NCBI GenBank assembly: GCA_948567375.1
Contig: OX419760.1
Span: forward strand, 11,036,001 to 11,100,000
Source of the DNA: Lunularia cruciata
Lineage: Eukaryota > Streptophyta > Marchantiopsida > Lunulariales > Lunulariaceae
Direction: 5' to 3'
Length of the DNA: 64,000 bases
The translations under genes were made by a program, and so were the position numbers. Positions 63,115 to 64,000 of this stretch are shown here, in pieces. The number at the start of each line of letters is the position of its first letter. Positions within the stretch are counted from its first letter, which is position 1. The notes under the pieces were generated by a model. That model worked only from the letters and a program-made list of their open reading frames with translations, had not been told where the DNA came from and ran no database searches.

Positions 63115-64000
63115 CTATTGCTCAAAACATTGCACTAACACCGGTGCATTGGTCTTGTTAGCTATAGGCTCCAATGTGTTTCCATACAATGGGTACCCTT
63201 TCCAATGTACATGATATTCCACATGCAGATGGTAGGTACTACAAATGCATTTCTTGATAACATGTTCTACTTTGTATTCCTTTGTGTCATCAATGAGTGT
63301 TAGACAAGGTCTAACTTCTTGTATGGAAGGAAAGTGGTGTAGTTTGAGTGCATATTTACATAGCAAAGGAACATGGAATACAAGATAAATATTCATGTGT
63401 GGTGGTAGTTTGAGATGATAGGCTACTACAAATGGTAGGAAAGATGACAAATGATGGGAAAAACCCCAATAAAATAAGGTTTGAGCTTACAAGGGTCAAT
63501 TGATGTGAGGTTGGTTGTGGACAACCACACTTTATCCCCAATGTTGAATTCCATGTGCCTATGATGTGCATCTACATATTGTTTTTGTAAATTTTGAGGT
63601 ATCTTCAACCTTTGCTTGGCATTCTCCACACCCTATTGGATTTTAGAAACAAAAGTGTTGACAATGTCAACTTTTGTAGCCACTTGGTAGATCTTTACTA
63701 AGCTTGAAGCTGCAAAAGGGTGTTTTCCATACATGAGGAAGAATGTTATGATGTGTGTAGATGCATTCACTAAATTATTGTAAGCAAATTCTACCAATGG
63801 AAGTAAGGTGTCCCATTGTTCTTGCTCTTCTAGGGTGAAGCTCTGGAGCATGTCCTTGATAATGTGATTGACTTGCTCTATTTGGCCATTGGCTTGTAGA
63901 TGGTATACCATGGACATAGCAAGTTTGGTTTTGAAGATGCCAAAGAGTATTCTCCAAAACAAACTAGTGAATTGAGTGCCCTGATCAATGATGAGCACTC
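63115..64000 (-). mobile_element. Chromodomain Ty3/gypsy (chromovirus), 3' part of Pol, cut by the window edge
   Basis: On the minus strand from 63,998: IDQGTQFTSLFW (integrase catalytic Asp), then YHLQANGQIEQVNHIIKDML with the catalytic Glu, and EFAYNN and YGKHPF. Next, 63,629-63,426 has RHMEFNIGDKVWLST, the GPY/F-side module. After one frame change, the chromodomain at 63,279-63,118 reads EYKVEHVIKKCICST, VEYHVHWKGYP and NTLEP. The usual Trp of TWEP is Leu, which would damage the methyl-lysine cage. Chromodomains of this type direct integration to heterochromatin. The 5' part lies outside the window. Confidence 0.9.

Overview
The window looks like nuclear DNA of a land plant, most likely a seedless one (moss-like); that placement is an inference. 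It holds three intact-looking, intron-containing protein genes: a translation initiation factor eIF5B (about 0.8-7.6 kb, plus strand) and a divergently transcribed pair of ARF-family small GTPases (31.9-33.0 kb minus, 35.2-36.5 kb plus). Introns are GT-AG, and splicing by eye restores complete conserved proteins. Nothing bacterial, no CRISPR array and no convincing RNA gene was seen.

The rest, well over half of the window, is decayed retroelements. Layout: 1-0.8 kb eIF5B upstream region; 0.8-7.6 kb eIF5B; 7.6-10.3 kb unassigned; 10.3-12.65 kb an unusual non-LTR-type reverse transcriptase element (minus); 12.65-13.4 kb AT-rich DNA with short tandem duplications; 13.4-17.1 kb Ty1/copia element 1 (plus); 18.2-27.66 kb Ty3/gypsy element A (minus); 27.66-29.9 kb a second copy of the non-LTR-type element (plus); 29.9-38.5 kb the low-repeat island with the two ARF genes; 38.5-39.4 kb hairpin and simple repeats; 40.8-47.7 kb a strongly decayed gypsy element B (plus); 48.15-57.6 kb a second copy of gypsy element A (plus) with a nested solo-LTR-like insertion; 57.6-61.8 kb copia element 2 (plus); 61.9-62.3 kb the 3' end of a third copia; 63.1-64.0 kb a chromodomain gypsy (minus) running off the window.

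The most interesting content is gypsy family A. Its polyprotein order reads Gag(CCHC)-protease-C5 cytosine DNA methyltransferase-reverse transcriptase-RNase H-integrase-PHD finger. The methyltransferase domain (53,137-54,075) is in the same reading frame as the protease and shows motifs I, IV (Pro-Cys), VI (ENV), VIII and X in the order of DNMT3-like enzymes. The PHD finger (57,349-57,483) has an exact C4HC3 spacing at the place where chromoviruses carry a chromodomain. Both copies in the window, in opposite orientations, retain traces of both domains, so the architecture belongs to the family and not to one chance insertion. Both copies are dead: in-frame stops, a changed catalytic residue in one or other enzyme, and an in-frame deletion of motif I in the minus copy. 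Much of the decay looks like C-to-T change, as expected for heavily methylated DNA.

The host genes are ordinary housekeeping functions: eIF5B is the GTPase of ribosomal subunit joining, and ARF GTPases drive vesicle coat recruitment. The retroelements have no visible functional link to them, but the two 9.4-kb gypsy A copies form a large inverted repeat around the ARF island.
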